Source: Boesenbergia rotunda
Taxonomy: Eukaryota > Streptophyta > Magnoliopsida > Zingiberales > Zingiberaceae
Length of the DNA: 64,000 nt
NCBI GenBank assembly: GCA_024364735.1
Contig: JAGFNQ010008292.1
Coordinates: 126,800-190,799 of the forward strand
Reading direction: 5' to 3'
Each line of letters starts with the position of its first letter. The first letter of the stretch is position 1. The translations under genes were made by a program, and so were the position numbers. The notes under the pieces are model-generated. The model ran no database searches and was not told the origin of the DNA. It was given only the letters and a program-made list of their open reading frames with translations. This document shows positions 23,010 to 32,370 of this stretch, one piece after another.

Positions 23010-24647
23010 ATGACGATTGAAGAAAGATTAGAGGGCAATATCAATGTTTCACCTCCCTACGACCGCGAGAGTTTCGAGTATTGGAGGATGCGAATAAAGA
23101 CATGGTTTGGCATGGATTGGAATTTCATGATCGCGCTAGAAGAGCCATTTGAAGTTCCAAAAGATAAACACGGGAAAAAGCTCCGACCACGATATTGGAA
23201 TAAGGAGCAACAAACGCAATCAAATATAAATGATAAGGTAATGTCAATTCTACTTAATGTTTTGCCTAATGATGTGATTAGTTGTGTAGTTGAGTACAAA
23301 AATGCACATGAACTATGGAGCAAGATGATAGCGCTTTATGAAAATCCTACACAAGTAGAGGAAGAAGAAGAGGCCCATGAGATGGGCTTAATGGTCCAAG
23401 AAGAGGAGAAGGACCAATCGGATGAGGAAAGAAGCTCAACACTCAAAGAGGAGGAGAAAGAAGAAAAAGATTCATCCATATCCTCAAATGAAGTGGCACA
23501 AGAATTTGAAGAATCATCCACTTCATCAAAGGAAGAAGAAGAGGTCTCCACTTCAAGGATTGAGGGGGAGAAGAGATCATCCTCGGTACCGGAGCAAGAT
23601 GAAGCATCCACTTCCACCAAAGCAAAGTTAAAGGACCACATTATTTGCTTTGGGTGCAACAAGAAGGGACACTAGAAGGACAAGTGTCCATTAGGTAAAA
23701 AGGAGGTAAACCCTAAACACAAGTCAATTTATTTAAAATCTAACATGGGTTGTCGAGAAAAGAAGGAGAAGAAGGACATTAGGTGTTACACGTGTGGTGA
23801 GTTAGGACACTACCACATCAAATGCTCAATGAAAGAAAAATTCAAGAAATTGGAGCATTTGAGAAAATGGGAGAGGAAGGAGAAGAAGAAAAGCTCACAT
23901 CAAGGGGGAGCTACAAGGGTAAGAGAGGTAATCCCTAACTTTAGATGTAATTCAAATTCCTCCATGCATGTTAGAAATAATGAAAATTATTTACCCATGC
24001 ATAATTTTGGTTTTAGATATCATGATAAAAATAGGGTTAATGTTGCATATCAAAACCCTAGGAAATTCATGCATCATGATAAACCTAGAACCTTTAGACC
24101 TAAGGACCAAAGCATAAATTCCAATAAGGAGAGACATATGCCTAGGAAGGTGTGTAGGCCTAGGAGTGTCCAAGGTGAACATGTTGATTCTAGGGTTGAG
24201 AACATAGAAAGGGAAAATCAAGCTTTGAGGGAAAAGCTTGATAAATTAGAGAAAACCCTAGATAGATTCATTATTGAATCTAAGGGTTTAGGTATGGTGT
24301 TGGGAAGTCAAAACCCCGAAAATAATAGATTGGGTCTAGGATACCGATCTAAGTTCTCCAATGCTATGGAGAAGTCATATGCAAGGGTGTCATATGACTA
24401 TGGCAAAGGTAAGACCAAGATTGGCAAGGAAAAGTCATTTAAAGGGAAAAAGAAGAACTTAACCAAAGACAAGGTGTCTAAGGTTAAGAGGGTTAAGTTT
24501 GTAGGCCAAGAATCACCGGAAGTACACTGGTGTGGTCTTGTGTTTGTAGAAGAGTCACCTAGGGAGGTGGCTAAGGCTAAGAGCTCAAGGAGCCAAGATG
24601 GGACCCATGGTCAATGGATCTCGGAAGGATTTCTCTTAGAAGTCTAG
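23010..24647 (+). pseudogene. Gag of copia-like element, one nonsense codon
   Basis: Gag with start ATG at 23010 (MTIEERLEGN), 52 bases after the primer site. Residues 1-110 resemble the N-terminal part of UBN2-type copia Gag (FEYWRMRIKTW; the AHELWSKM region). A Glu/Ser-rich acidic stretch (about 115-205) replaces the rest of the UBN2 domain, so the domain looks shortened. Two zinc knuckles follow: CFGCNKKGH (from residue 213), broken by TAG at 23673-23675 where Trp is expected, and CYTCGELGHYHIKC (from residue 259). A coiled-coil-like segment lies at about 390-420. The frame is open otherwise to 24647. No protease or pol follows it. Confidence 0.85.
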
Positions 24648-26577
24648 ATGGACCATGGAGTGTGCCAAAAGATTTGAGTCTTAATCCTAGGGATTCGGTA
24701 CATTGGAAGTGAGTTTCATGTATGACAATATGACATTGGGATCATATTACATGGAAGTTGGTTTTTGATGTATACATGTCATGTAAATCAATACTAGGGA
24801 TGCATTGTAGTTTGGTATGAGAACATACATCAAGAGGAGATCAAAACTAGGACTTTATATCAAGGTTCAATTGAACTATTTAGATAATTTTGAGTTTTGT
24901 GTCAATCTTGGGATTGGTGATAGATACATTATTAAATGTATTTTTCCCAAGTAGATACGGGTACCACAAACCTCTCCATAAAATTTGGAAAATTTTGGAG
25001 ATTTGTGAAATTGTTGGTGCATTTCTGAAATTGGGTCAGAAATGCTGAAAATACAGTTTTCAGGGTACCAGTCGACTGGTTCAAGGGGCAGTCGACTGGT
25101 AACAGTGCTATCAGAGAGAGACTAGCTACTGTATGATTTTTCGATAGGGATCAGTCGACTAGTAACTGTCTCAGTCGACTGATGTAGGCTGAAATTGTTT
25201 TTCAGCAATTGGAAAGTGTCGTGATGGTGTAAAACAAGTGTATAATCTTATGGGGGGTTAATACACTCCGTTTATGATCATTAGAGAGTAAAGGATCTAA
25301 TAAGAGAGAGATTGTTGGAGTCCTTTTGATATGTGGCAAAGGGAGAGAAGTGGTGGGTTTTAGTGGGAAACCAAACACGTTTTTGCAAAAAATCTTAGGT
25401 ATAGGGGGAGCTTTGTGCTCGGTTATTGGCAAGGGAGGAACCTTGAAGAGGTTCTTAAAAAGCCTTTGTAAGTCCAATGTAGAGAGAGTCTTGGAGAGGT
25501 TTTAAAAAGCTCGGTTGGTAAAAATTTTCTTGAGTTTGGAAACTTATAGAATCAATTTAAAATAATATTTTCCTTGAGTTTGGAAAATATTTTAGGACAC
25601 TTAAGGAAATGTCCTTGTAGTTAACAAGGTTTCCTAGGATTGTGTCAGACTGAAAAAAAAACCAAGTCAAGTAAAGTATTATAATTCTTTTTGGAAAACA
25701 TATTTCAAAAAGTATTTATATCATTCAAAAATGCATGATGTTTTTTCAAAAAAAAAAGGTACTTTTGTCTTTCAAAAATGCTTTTCAAAGTACTTATTGT
25801 TTCAAAAATGATACATAATATGTTTCAAAAAGTACTTGCACTTTTCAAAAGCTCAAATATTTTTCAAAAGTACTTGCAAAATATTCAAAATATTTTTCAA
25901 AATGGTTTTCAAAAAGGTACCAATGTTCACAAAGTACAAATATTTTTAAGAGTGCAGATATTTTTCAAAATACTAACATTTTTTAAGTATTCTTCGAAAT
26001 GCACTATTTGTCAAGTGAAAATATTTTTATAATTGCAATTTGTTTTGAAAAATCTCTTCTAAATGAAAGTTTGTCTATGCCAATAGTTTTCTAAGTGCAA
26101 GAATTTTCAAAGTTCAAAATATTTTCCTACAAATACAAAATATTTTTCAGAATTGCACAATATTTTTCAAAGTGAATTTTTTTTCTAAATACTTAGTTTT
26201 TTTTAACAAGGCTTTTTGTTATGCTTTCAAAGATTTATACTAAGTATTTTCAAAAGAACAAAATGCCAGAATAAAATGTTTTCATTGTTGGTGCAAGTGT
26301 TTTTACTGATTTTTGATGTATGACAAATGGGGAGAGTAAGCTTAAGTTAGAGAAGAAGAATTATTTTTTTCTTTTCCAAAGGATCAAATGAAATCAAAAG
26401 GTTTTTTTCAAAAAGGAAGTGAGCTCAAGTTAGAAACTTTTACTCCCAAAGGATAGAGAGATTTCCCAAAGAATCAAAATTTATTTTCAAAACTTAGAAT
26501 TTTTTCCCAAGGGTTGCAATTTAGCCCTTTCAACCAATCTAACTTAAGATATTGTCAAACATCAAAATGGGAGAGAT
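24648..26577 (+). other. non-coding 3' region of gag-only element, with palindromes and polypurine tracts
   Basis: No pol domain on either strand. Four CAGTCGACTG palindromes occur at 25067-25185, one being the perfect 14-mer ACCAGTCGACTGGT. From 25680 to 26250 the text is an imperfect repeat of TTTCAAAAAGTACTT. Purine runs ATGGGGAGAG (26329) and AAAATGGGAGAGA (26565-26576) resemble the multiple polypurine tracts of Sireviruses; the last abuts the LTR that starts at 26578. Confidence 0.6.
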
Positions 26578-27100
26578 TGTTGGTGCAAGATGCATCAATG
26601 ATGTCCTCCTTTAAGTGTTTCAATGTTTGACAATATGCTTAAGTCAGTGATACATTGAACAAAGGAAGGGTAGTCAAGAAAACTGGACCAACGTGAACCA
26701 AAATCCTAGTTATCCTAGGCACGAAGTCCTAGTTTGAAGAATTGGGCACTAAGTCCTGATCATGGATTGGGCACTAAGTCCTGACCAAGGGTTGGGCACG
26801 AAGACCTGGTTCAAGGAATTGGGCACTAAGTCCTGGCCTAGGGTTGGGCACCGAAGACCTGGTTCGAGGAATTGGGCACGAAGTCCTAGCCGAGGGTTGG
26901 GCACCTAAGTCTTGGACCTAGGGATTGGGCACGAAGTTTTGGTCCGAGGGATTGAGCAACTTAGCTGAGCGATGACTAAGGATAGAAGTAGAGACGGGTC
27001 GAGGGTCGGACGTCTTGAGATCCGAGAGTATCGAAGGCTAAGCAAAAGTAAACAAAAATCCACTCGAATGGACTGGGTGAAAATCGTCTCCTGAAAGGAG
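26578..27100 (+). repeat. LTR (GGCGCC family), part 1, split by Sirevirus-like insertion
   Basis: Starts TGTTGGTGCAAGATGC right after a polypurine tract, so it behaves as a 3' LTR. The stretch 26700-26960 repeats the phrase GGGCACGAAGTCCTGG. It breaks at 27100 (TSD AGGAG) and resumes at 38405 with TAGGTTGAAGGCGCG. The related intact LTRs at 27101 and 37148 show the same joined phrase GGAGTAGGTGAGGACGCG. Confidence 0.8.
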
Positions 27101-28340
27101 TGTTGGTTCCGGAAGCACCAAAATCAAACCTGGGTTTTGATAATGGCAAAGGGTTCAGAAGTTAAGGTGTTGTTGTGATCTAACAAGCTTACTAAGTGTG
27201 TAGGAAAGCCCTAGGTACACTAGGCAAGAAGTCCTGGCAAAGGACAGGACACCGAAGACCTGACCGGAAGTTGGGCAAGAAGTCCTGGTCGAGGACTGGG
27301 CAAGAATTCCTGGCAAAGGGTTGGGCACGGAAGACCTGACCGAAAGTTGGGCTAGAAGACCTTGTCGCGGACTAGGCACGAAGACCTGATCGGGAGGATT
27401 GGGCAAAAGTCCAACCGAAGGAGCCGGTTGGCAAAATGTAAACTCTCTTGAGAGGAGTAGGTGAGGACGCGTTCCCCGTGCGAGGGAACAGTAGGCGTCG
27501 GTTCGACCTAGGGTTCCATTTGGGAGACCCAAAGTCAGAACCAAGACAGCTTCGGCTGTAAACAATGACTAATATCCTTGCTTCTTGTGTTTTGGAACTA
27601 ACCTTGGTTGTAGGGAACGAAGGAATGATGTCTTTGCAGCTCAGGCACCTCAATGGAGTGAGGCGCCTCACTGGGCTAGGCGCCCGGATGGATACGGGCG
27701 CCCCAGTTCAAAGCAAAAGCAAAACCATCGAATCAAACTGCCACGAAGCCTCTGGACAAAGTCAACTCAGGCGACTGTGTTAACTCAGGCCCCTGTGTTA
27801 ACACAGGCACCCCCATAATCCCAGGCGCCTCAGTGAAGGGGATAAGCGCTGACCGAGCCTGCGGATAGGAGTTCTCGCAGGAGAGGCCACATGTCAGGTG
27901 CCCCTATGGTTGCTATAAAAGGGGGTTCACCCCCAAGGCTTCAAACAATCTTGCTCACATTGCTCCAAACACTTTCGTTCAAGCGCTACGCTCCGACAAG
28001 CTCCAACTTCACGATTCCAGCGCCGACGACGACCCTCTGCTCCTAATCTCCATCCACCTCGGGCGTCGGTAATTTTTAATTACGAAAAGTGTTGTACTTT
28101 TTATTTCAGTTCTATATCTGTACTCAACCTGTAAAAGATTTTTAACGAATATAGAATTGCCCAACGTAAACGGTCAAGGACCGTGGGCCTTGGTGTAAGA
28201 GCCGACCGTGACTCCGAACCAAGTAAAACCAACTTGTGTTAGCGATTGTTTTATTGTTTTCCGCTGCGTAATCGCTTTACTTTTCCGAAAAAATTAATAT
28301 CGATATTCACCCCCTTCTATCGATTTTCTCCGATCCAACA
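27101..28340 (+). repeat. 5' LTR of Sirevirus-like element
   Basis: 1240 bp, from TGTTGGTTCCGGAAGC to CCGATCCAACA. GGCGCC palindromes lie at 27643-27840, a TATA box at 27914-27920, and a C-rich phrase ATTCACCCCCTTCTATCG near the end. It differs from the 3' LTR by substitutions and by indels of about 18 bases inside and beside the palindrome array. Confidence 0.92.
27914..27920 (+). promoter_or_regulatory. TATA box of the 5' LTR
   Basis: TATAAAA in GCTATAAAAGGGGG, about 75 bases after the last GGCGCC palindrome. It is conserved in the 3' LTR at 37969-37975. Confidence 0.75.
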
Positions 28341-28342
28341 AG

Positions 28343-28354
28343 TGGTATCAGAGC
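28343..28354 (+). other. primer-binding site, initiator-Met tRNA
   Basis: TGGTATCAGAGC, two bases after the 5' LTR. It is a perfect match to the standard plant copia site. Confidence 0.92.
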
Positions 28355-28565
28355 GGGTGGCTCAAACTTGGTGCAACCACCAATTTGAAAAAAAATTCGG
28401 ATTTACGAAAATTTTTAATTTTTTTTCGAATCTTTCTCGTTAATCGAGGTTAGTGCAACACCACTCGATTTTTTTTCGATATTAGATTTACTTCCCGCAC
28501 TACTAATCCAAGACTCAGTCTTGGAACAAGTTTTTTTGTTTTTAATTTTATCAGTTACAATTCAA

Positions 28566-30212
28566 ATGGTCATGCAAGAGGGATTTAACACTGTAGGACC
28601 TCCTCTTTTCAGTGGAGAAGATTTCTCCTATTGGAATAGCAGGATGGAAGTCCACCTGAAAACTCAGGTGGACATATGGATAATCATCCAATCTGGGCTA
28701 GAGATTCCCAAGAACACAGGAGTGGCACAACACTATACTGAATGGGATGCCTCATTGAAGAAGAAAATCGAGGCAAATGCAAAGGTAACTCAGACTTTGC
28801 AATGCGGTTTGACCAAGGAAGAACTGAACCGGGCGGGACCCTTCAACAGCGCTAAAGAGCTTTGGAACAAGCTGATCGAGCTGCATAAAGGCACCTCCGA
28901 CACCAGGATCAGCAAAAGAGATCTGTTGCTGAACAGACTCTACACGATCAAGATGAACGAAGGAGAAACAGCAGCACAGCTCCACGCCAGAATCCAGGAG
29001 TTGATGAATGAGCTACATACAATAGGTCACAAGGTTGAGAACCGTGACCTAATTAGGTATACACTAAACTCATTCCCAAGGAACACACTGTGGGCATCCA
29101 TGGTAGATGCTTACAAGGTTTCCAGGGACCTTTCTAAAATTAAATTAGATGAACTTTTCTCTGAATTAGAACTGCATGAACAGACTAACGCCACTTTGGC
29201 CGAGAATAGTATTGCTTTCATTGCAGGAAAATCTCACGGAACAACCCCCAAGAAGAAGCTTCAACCAGAACCCGAGTCCGACTCAGACTCAGATTCAGAA
29301 GATAGCGAAGGGGATAGACCCAAATTGGTTCGGCTAGCTCGGGACTACTACAAGGAGCTAAAGTACCAAACAAACAAAAAGAAAGCAAGCCGAAGAAAGG
29401 AAGATCTAGTAGAACCTCCAACAACTTCAAAAAGCAAAACAAATGTCATCTGCTATGAATGCAACAAAAAGGGACATTACAAATCAAAGTGCCCCAATCT
29501 GAAGGAAGCAAAGAAGGCGCGAAGAAAGAAGGCTCTCCAAGCCACTTGGGATGAATCCTCTTCCGAAGAAGAAGAAGAAGTCCCGAACGCAAACTTACTA
29601 TCCCTAACTGCTTCAAAAGACGTCGACACCAGATCGAAATCGGAACCAGACGACGGAAGGCTCACTATCTCGGAGAACGGGCAAATCACGGTAAAAGGTT
29701 ATTCTGAATATGAACTATCTAAATTAATATCTTACTTGTCTCGTAACTTAACGAAATCTAAAATTCAGGTTGAGTCCCTCCGACAGGAAGTAAAATGCCT
29801 GAAAGAGGAAGTCGACTCGAGGTCCTTGACCGAGAAAATTCAAGAAGAAAACTCCACTCAAGTCCAAAAGCTTGAGGAAGAGAATTCCTCCTTGAAAACT
29901 CAAGTCAAGGAGCTCAGAATGGCCTTAGAACGATTCACTTCGGGTTTCAAGGGTCTTGACATGATCCTTGGAAAGCAGAAGTCCGTTCTTAACCGATCTA
30001 GATTAGGGTATCGAACTAAGTCTAGGCAACGTTCTTATTATGCTGTATTGAACCAACCTAGAACCCAAGTCCAAGCATGGGTCCCCAAGCTCTGTTTGAA
30101 CAAGCAAGCTGGACCAAACCAGTATTGGATCCCTAAGGACAAGATTCACATCTTGTCTAACCATTATCGAGGCTTTAGTCCAGGAGGAGCCAAGATAAAC
30201 CCATATTCATAA
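28566..30212 (+). CDS. Gag polyprotein of Sirevirus-like element (intact)
   Basis: Structural protein of the particle; 548 residues, open throughout. The ATG at 28566 (MVMQEGF) is the most likely start; an in-frame ATG at 28572 is possible. A UBN2-type capsid region covers about residues 10-210 (FSYWNSRM, LWNKLIELHKG, ETAAQLHARIQELMNEL). An acidic Ser/Asp stretch follows at about 235-245. A CCHC knuckle CYECNKKGHYKSKC lies at 296-309. A second acidic stretch (DESSSEEEEE) comes after it, then a coiled coil of about 60 residues (QVESLRQEVKCLKEEV and on, about 395-460). The C-terminal part ends GFSPGGAKINPYS. Long Gags with coiled coils are typical of Sireviruses. It is the best-preserved retroelement gene in the window. 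Confidence 0.93.
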   Translation: MVMQEGFNTVGPPLFSGEDFSYWNSRMEVHLKTQVDIWIIIQSGLEIPKNTGVAQHYTEWDASLKKKIEANAKVTQTLQCGLTKEELNRAGPFNSAKELWNKLIELHKGTSDTRISKRDLLLNRLYTIKMNEGETAAQLHARIQELMNELHTIGHKVENRDLIRYTLNSFPRNTLWASMVDAYKVSRDLSKIKLDELFSELELHEQTNATLAENSIAFIAGKSHGTTPKKKLQPEPESDSDSDSEDSEGDRPKLVRLARDYYKELKYQTNKKKASRRKEDLVEPPTTSKSKTNVICYECNKKGHYKSKCPNLKEAKKARRKKALQATWDESSSEEEEEVPNANLLSLTASKDVDTRSKSEPDDGRLTISENGQITVKGYSEYELSKLISYLSRNLTKSKIQVESLRQEVKCLKEEVDSRSLTEKIQEENSTQVQKLEEENSSLKTQVKELRMALERFTSGFKGLDMILGKQKSVLNRSRLGYRTKSRQRSYYAVLNQPRTQVQAWVPKLCLNKQAGPNQYWIPKDKIHILSNHYRGFSPGGAKINPYS

Positions 30213-30851
30213 TTAGATAATTTTTTAAATTGTAATTTTGTTTAATTGCATGCTTGATTGTTAATTTTTATTTTATCATGCTTAGATTTAGGACTAGTTA
30301 GTTTAAGGACAAAATGATTTAGTTGAAATTTTAAAACCTAGTATTGGGAGGAGGTGAGATGATAATACGTTAGGGAAACCATTCTGGTGGAACTAGCTGA
30401 AGCTACCGATCCAAGACCCAAACTAGTTAGACCAAAATTTCTTAAGAAGTAACTTGAAGATGAATTTTCAATAAAAGGTTTTGTCAAGGAAAGGGTTGAT
30501 AATCCAATAAGGTTACGGCCAAAGAAGGCCTAGTGCCTCGCTAAGACCTTGAAGCCAATTATTGAAAATCAAATTCACTTTACTACTTGTTAAATTTGAA
30601 TCTAACACAAATTTTAATTAATCTTAGATTCAACACAATTTTTCAAAATAAACCTAAACTTTATAAAATTTTTCAAAATTAATTAATTTTTTTTTAAATC
30701 TTTATTTTTGTTAAAACCTGTCTCACAAAACCCATAAGGTTAACGTGATTGATAACACTAGACTGGGTGAGACAGACTAGGCTGTGAAAATCAATTTAAA
30801 GCTATAATTGACTCTAATTGAATTCAAATCAATAAATACTTTATGTGTAGG
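30213..30851 (+). other. AT-rich spacer between gag and pol
   Basis: 640 bp with no coding potential between the Gag stop and the first Pol codons. Its 3' end reads TTTATGTGTAG before GAACATAAAG, like an intron acceptor, and Pol reads in from there (EHKDLDQW). It could be an intron, an old deletion scar or a nested fragment; no TSD was found. Confidence 0.4.
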
Positions 30852-31875
30852 AACATAAAGATTTGGACCAATGGATGTTGGTGTTAGTAGGAGCCCTAGA
30901 GCCAATTATGTGATGATTGACTAGAGGCATTTTGTATCATATTCTATTATTAATAAAGGCATGTTTGGTTATTATACTTATTTTGTATTCTGTGCTGAAT
31001 GACTAACTATAATAATGTCCTTGTGTAGTAGGTTCTTATCTACATTATATCGATTGGTTGAATCGATAGTGAGATAATGTAGAGAACACTACACTAAATT
31101 ATTCCTAGTCGAGCATTAATATTCAGGGACAATATTAATGCATGGAGACTAGCATGTAGGTCAACTGATGACTTGAGCTCACAAGTCATGGATATGTGAT
31201 ATCAAGTTGACACATGGGTATACATTGGAGAATATGTACTGAATGACCCGCCATGAGAAAGTTTCATAGATTATCATATCAGTGTCATAGACTTTCTCAT
31301 GTGACTATTAGTATGAATAGTCCTTAGACCTGAAGTCACCATAGTTCCCTACATAAGAAATATGTACTTTTGTATCGTCAAACGTCACCCGTAACAGGGT
31401 GGACTATAAAGGCGATCACTGGGTATGTAATGAATTATACGGAGGGATGTGAGTGATGTAGATGGGATCTATCCCTCCCATATGATGGGAGTGATATCTG
31501 TGGGCCCCTTGATCGAGTAGGACTACTGAAACGCATGGACATGCTCAGATGAGTCAATATGAGATATTGAGCTCATTTGTTTGAGTGAGTCTACTCGGGG
31601 ATCAAGAAACACAAGATTGATTGAGGATGACACGGTCTATGCCTCATTGGTCAATCTAGATATCAAGGATAGAAGGACAAGGTCATACACTATCATAGTC
31701 ACGGAGGTTTAGTCAGATCTCGACTTTTCTTGTTACTTGGGTAGCAATGATGCATTGCTAGATGCCGCTCATTGTTTATGTGTCTAAAGTGTTTAGGCGC
31801 ATTGCCAATGTCGCAAGAACCTATTGGGTCACACACAAAGGACACAATACTTCGGGAAATTCTATCGGCAGGCCT

Positions 31876-32215
31876 GAGCCCGAGTGGGGAACTTGGGAGG
31901 CCCGAGCCCGAGTTGGGAACTCGGGAGTCCGAGCCCGAGTTGGGAACTCGAGAAGTCTGAGCCGGAGTTGGGAACTCGGGAGATCTGAGCTCGAGTTGGG
32001 AACTCGGGGGTGTAGGTCGGGAGCTCGGCGCTCGGCAGACTGAGTCGGAGCTCGGCAGAGTGAGTTGAAACTCGGCAGACTGGATCGGCACTCGGCAGAC
32101 TGGATCGACACTCGGCAGACTGGGTCGGCACTCGGCAGTCGGGGCTCAGCACTCGGCAGTCGGAGCTCGCCACTCGGGAGACTTGGTCGGGAGATCGAGT
32201 CGGAAGCTCGAGAGG
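31876..32215. repeat. array of CCCGAGTTGGGAACTCGGG and CTCGGCAGACTG units
   Basis: The 19-mer at 31907-31925 is an 8-bp perfect inverted repeat around GGG. Four or more variants follow, then a run of GG(C/A)ACTCGGCAGACTGG units. The array lies about 150 bases upstream of the LTR TATA box. Confidence 0.88.
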
Positions 32216-32363
32216 TCTAGTCGGATTTGCATGCAGGAAAGAGAAAGGTCTCTCTTCATTGGATGAATGGAAGGTGAAGAGTCACATGGAAAGATGTGCC
32301 CTTTATTGGCATTAATGAAGGGAAGGCAATGAGACAAATGACTCTTGGTATTCATGGGATGAA

Positions 32364-32370
32364 TATAAAA
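32364..32370 (+). promoter_or_regulatory. TATA box of the solo LTR in pol
   Basis: TATAAAA within ATGAATATAAAAGGGGTC. A TC-rich leader follows at 32405-32445. Confidence 0.6.

Noticed and set aside
23336..23662. 108-codon minus frame, Ser-rich
   Set aside because: Antisense shadow of the acidic GAA/GAG-rich part of Gag.
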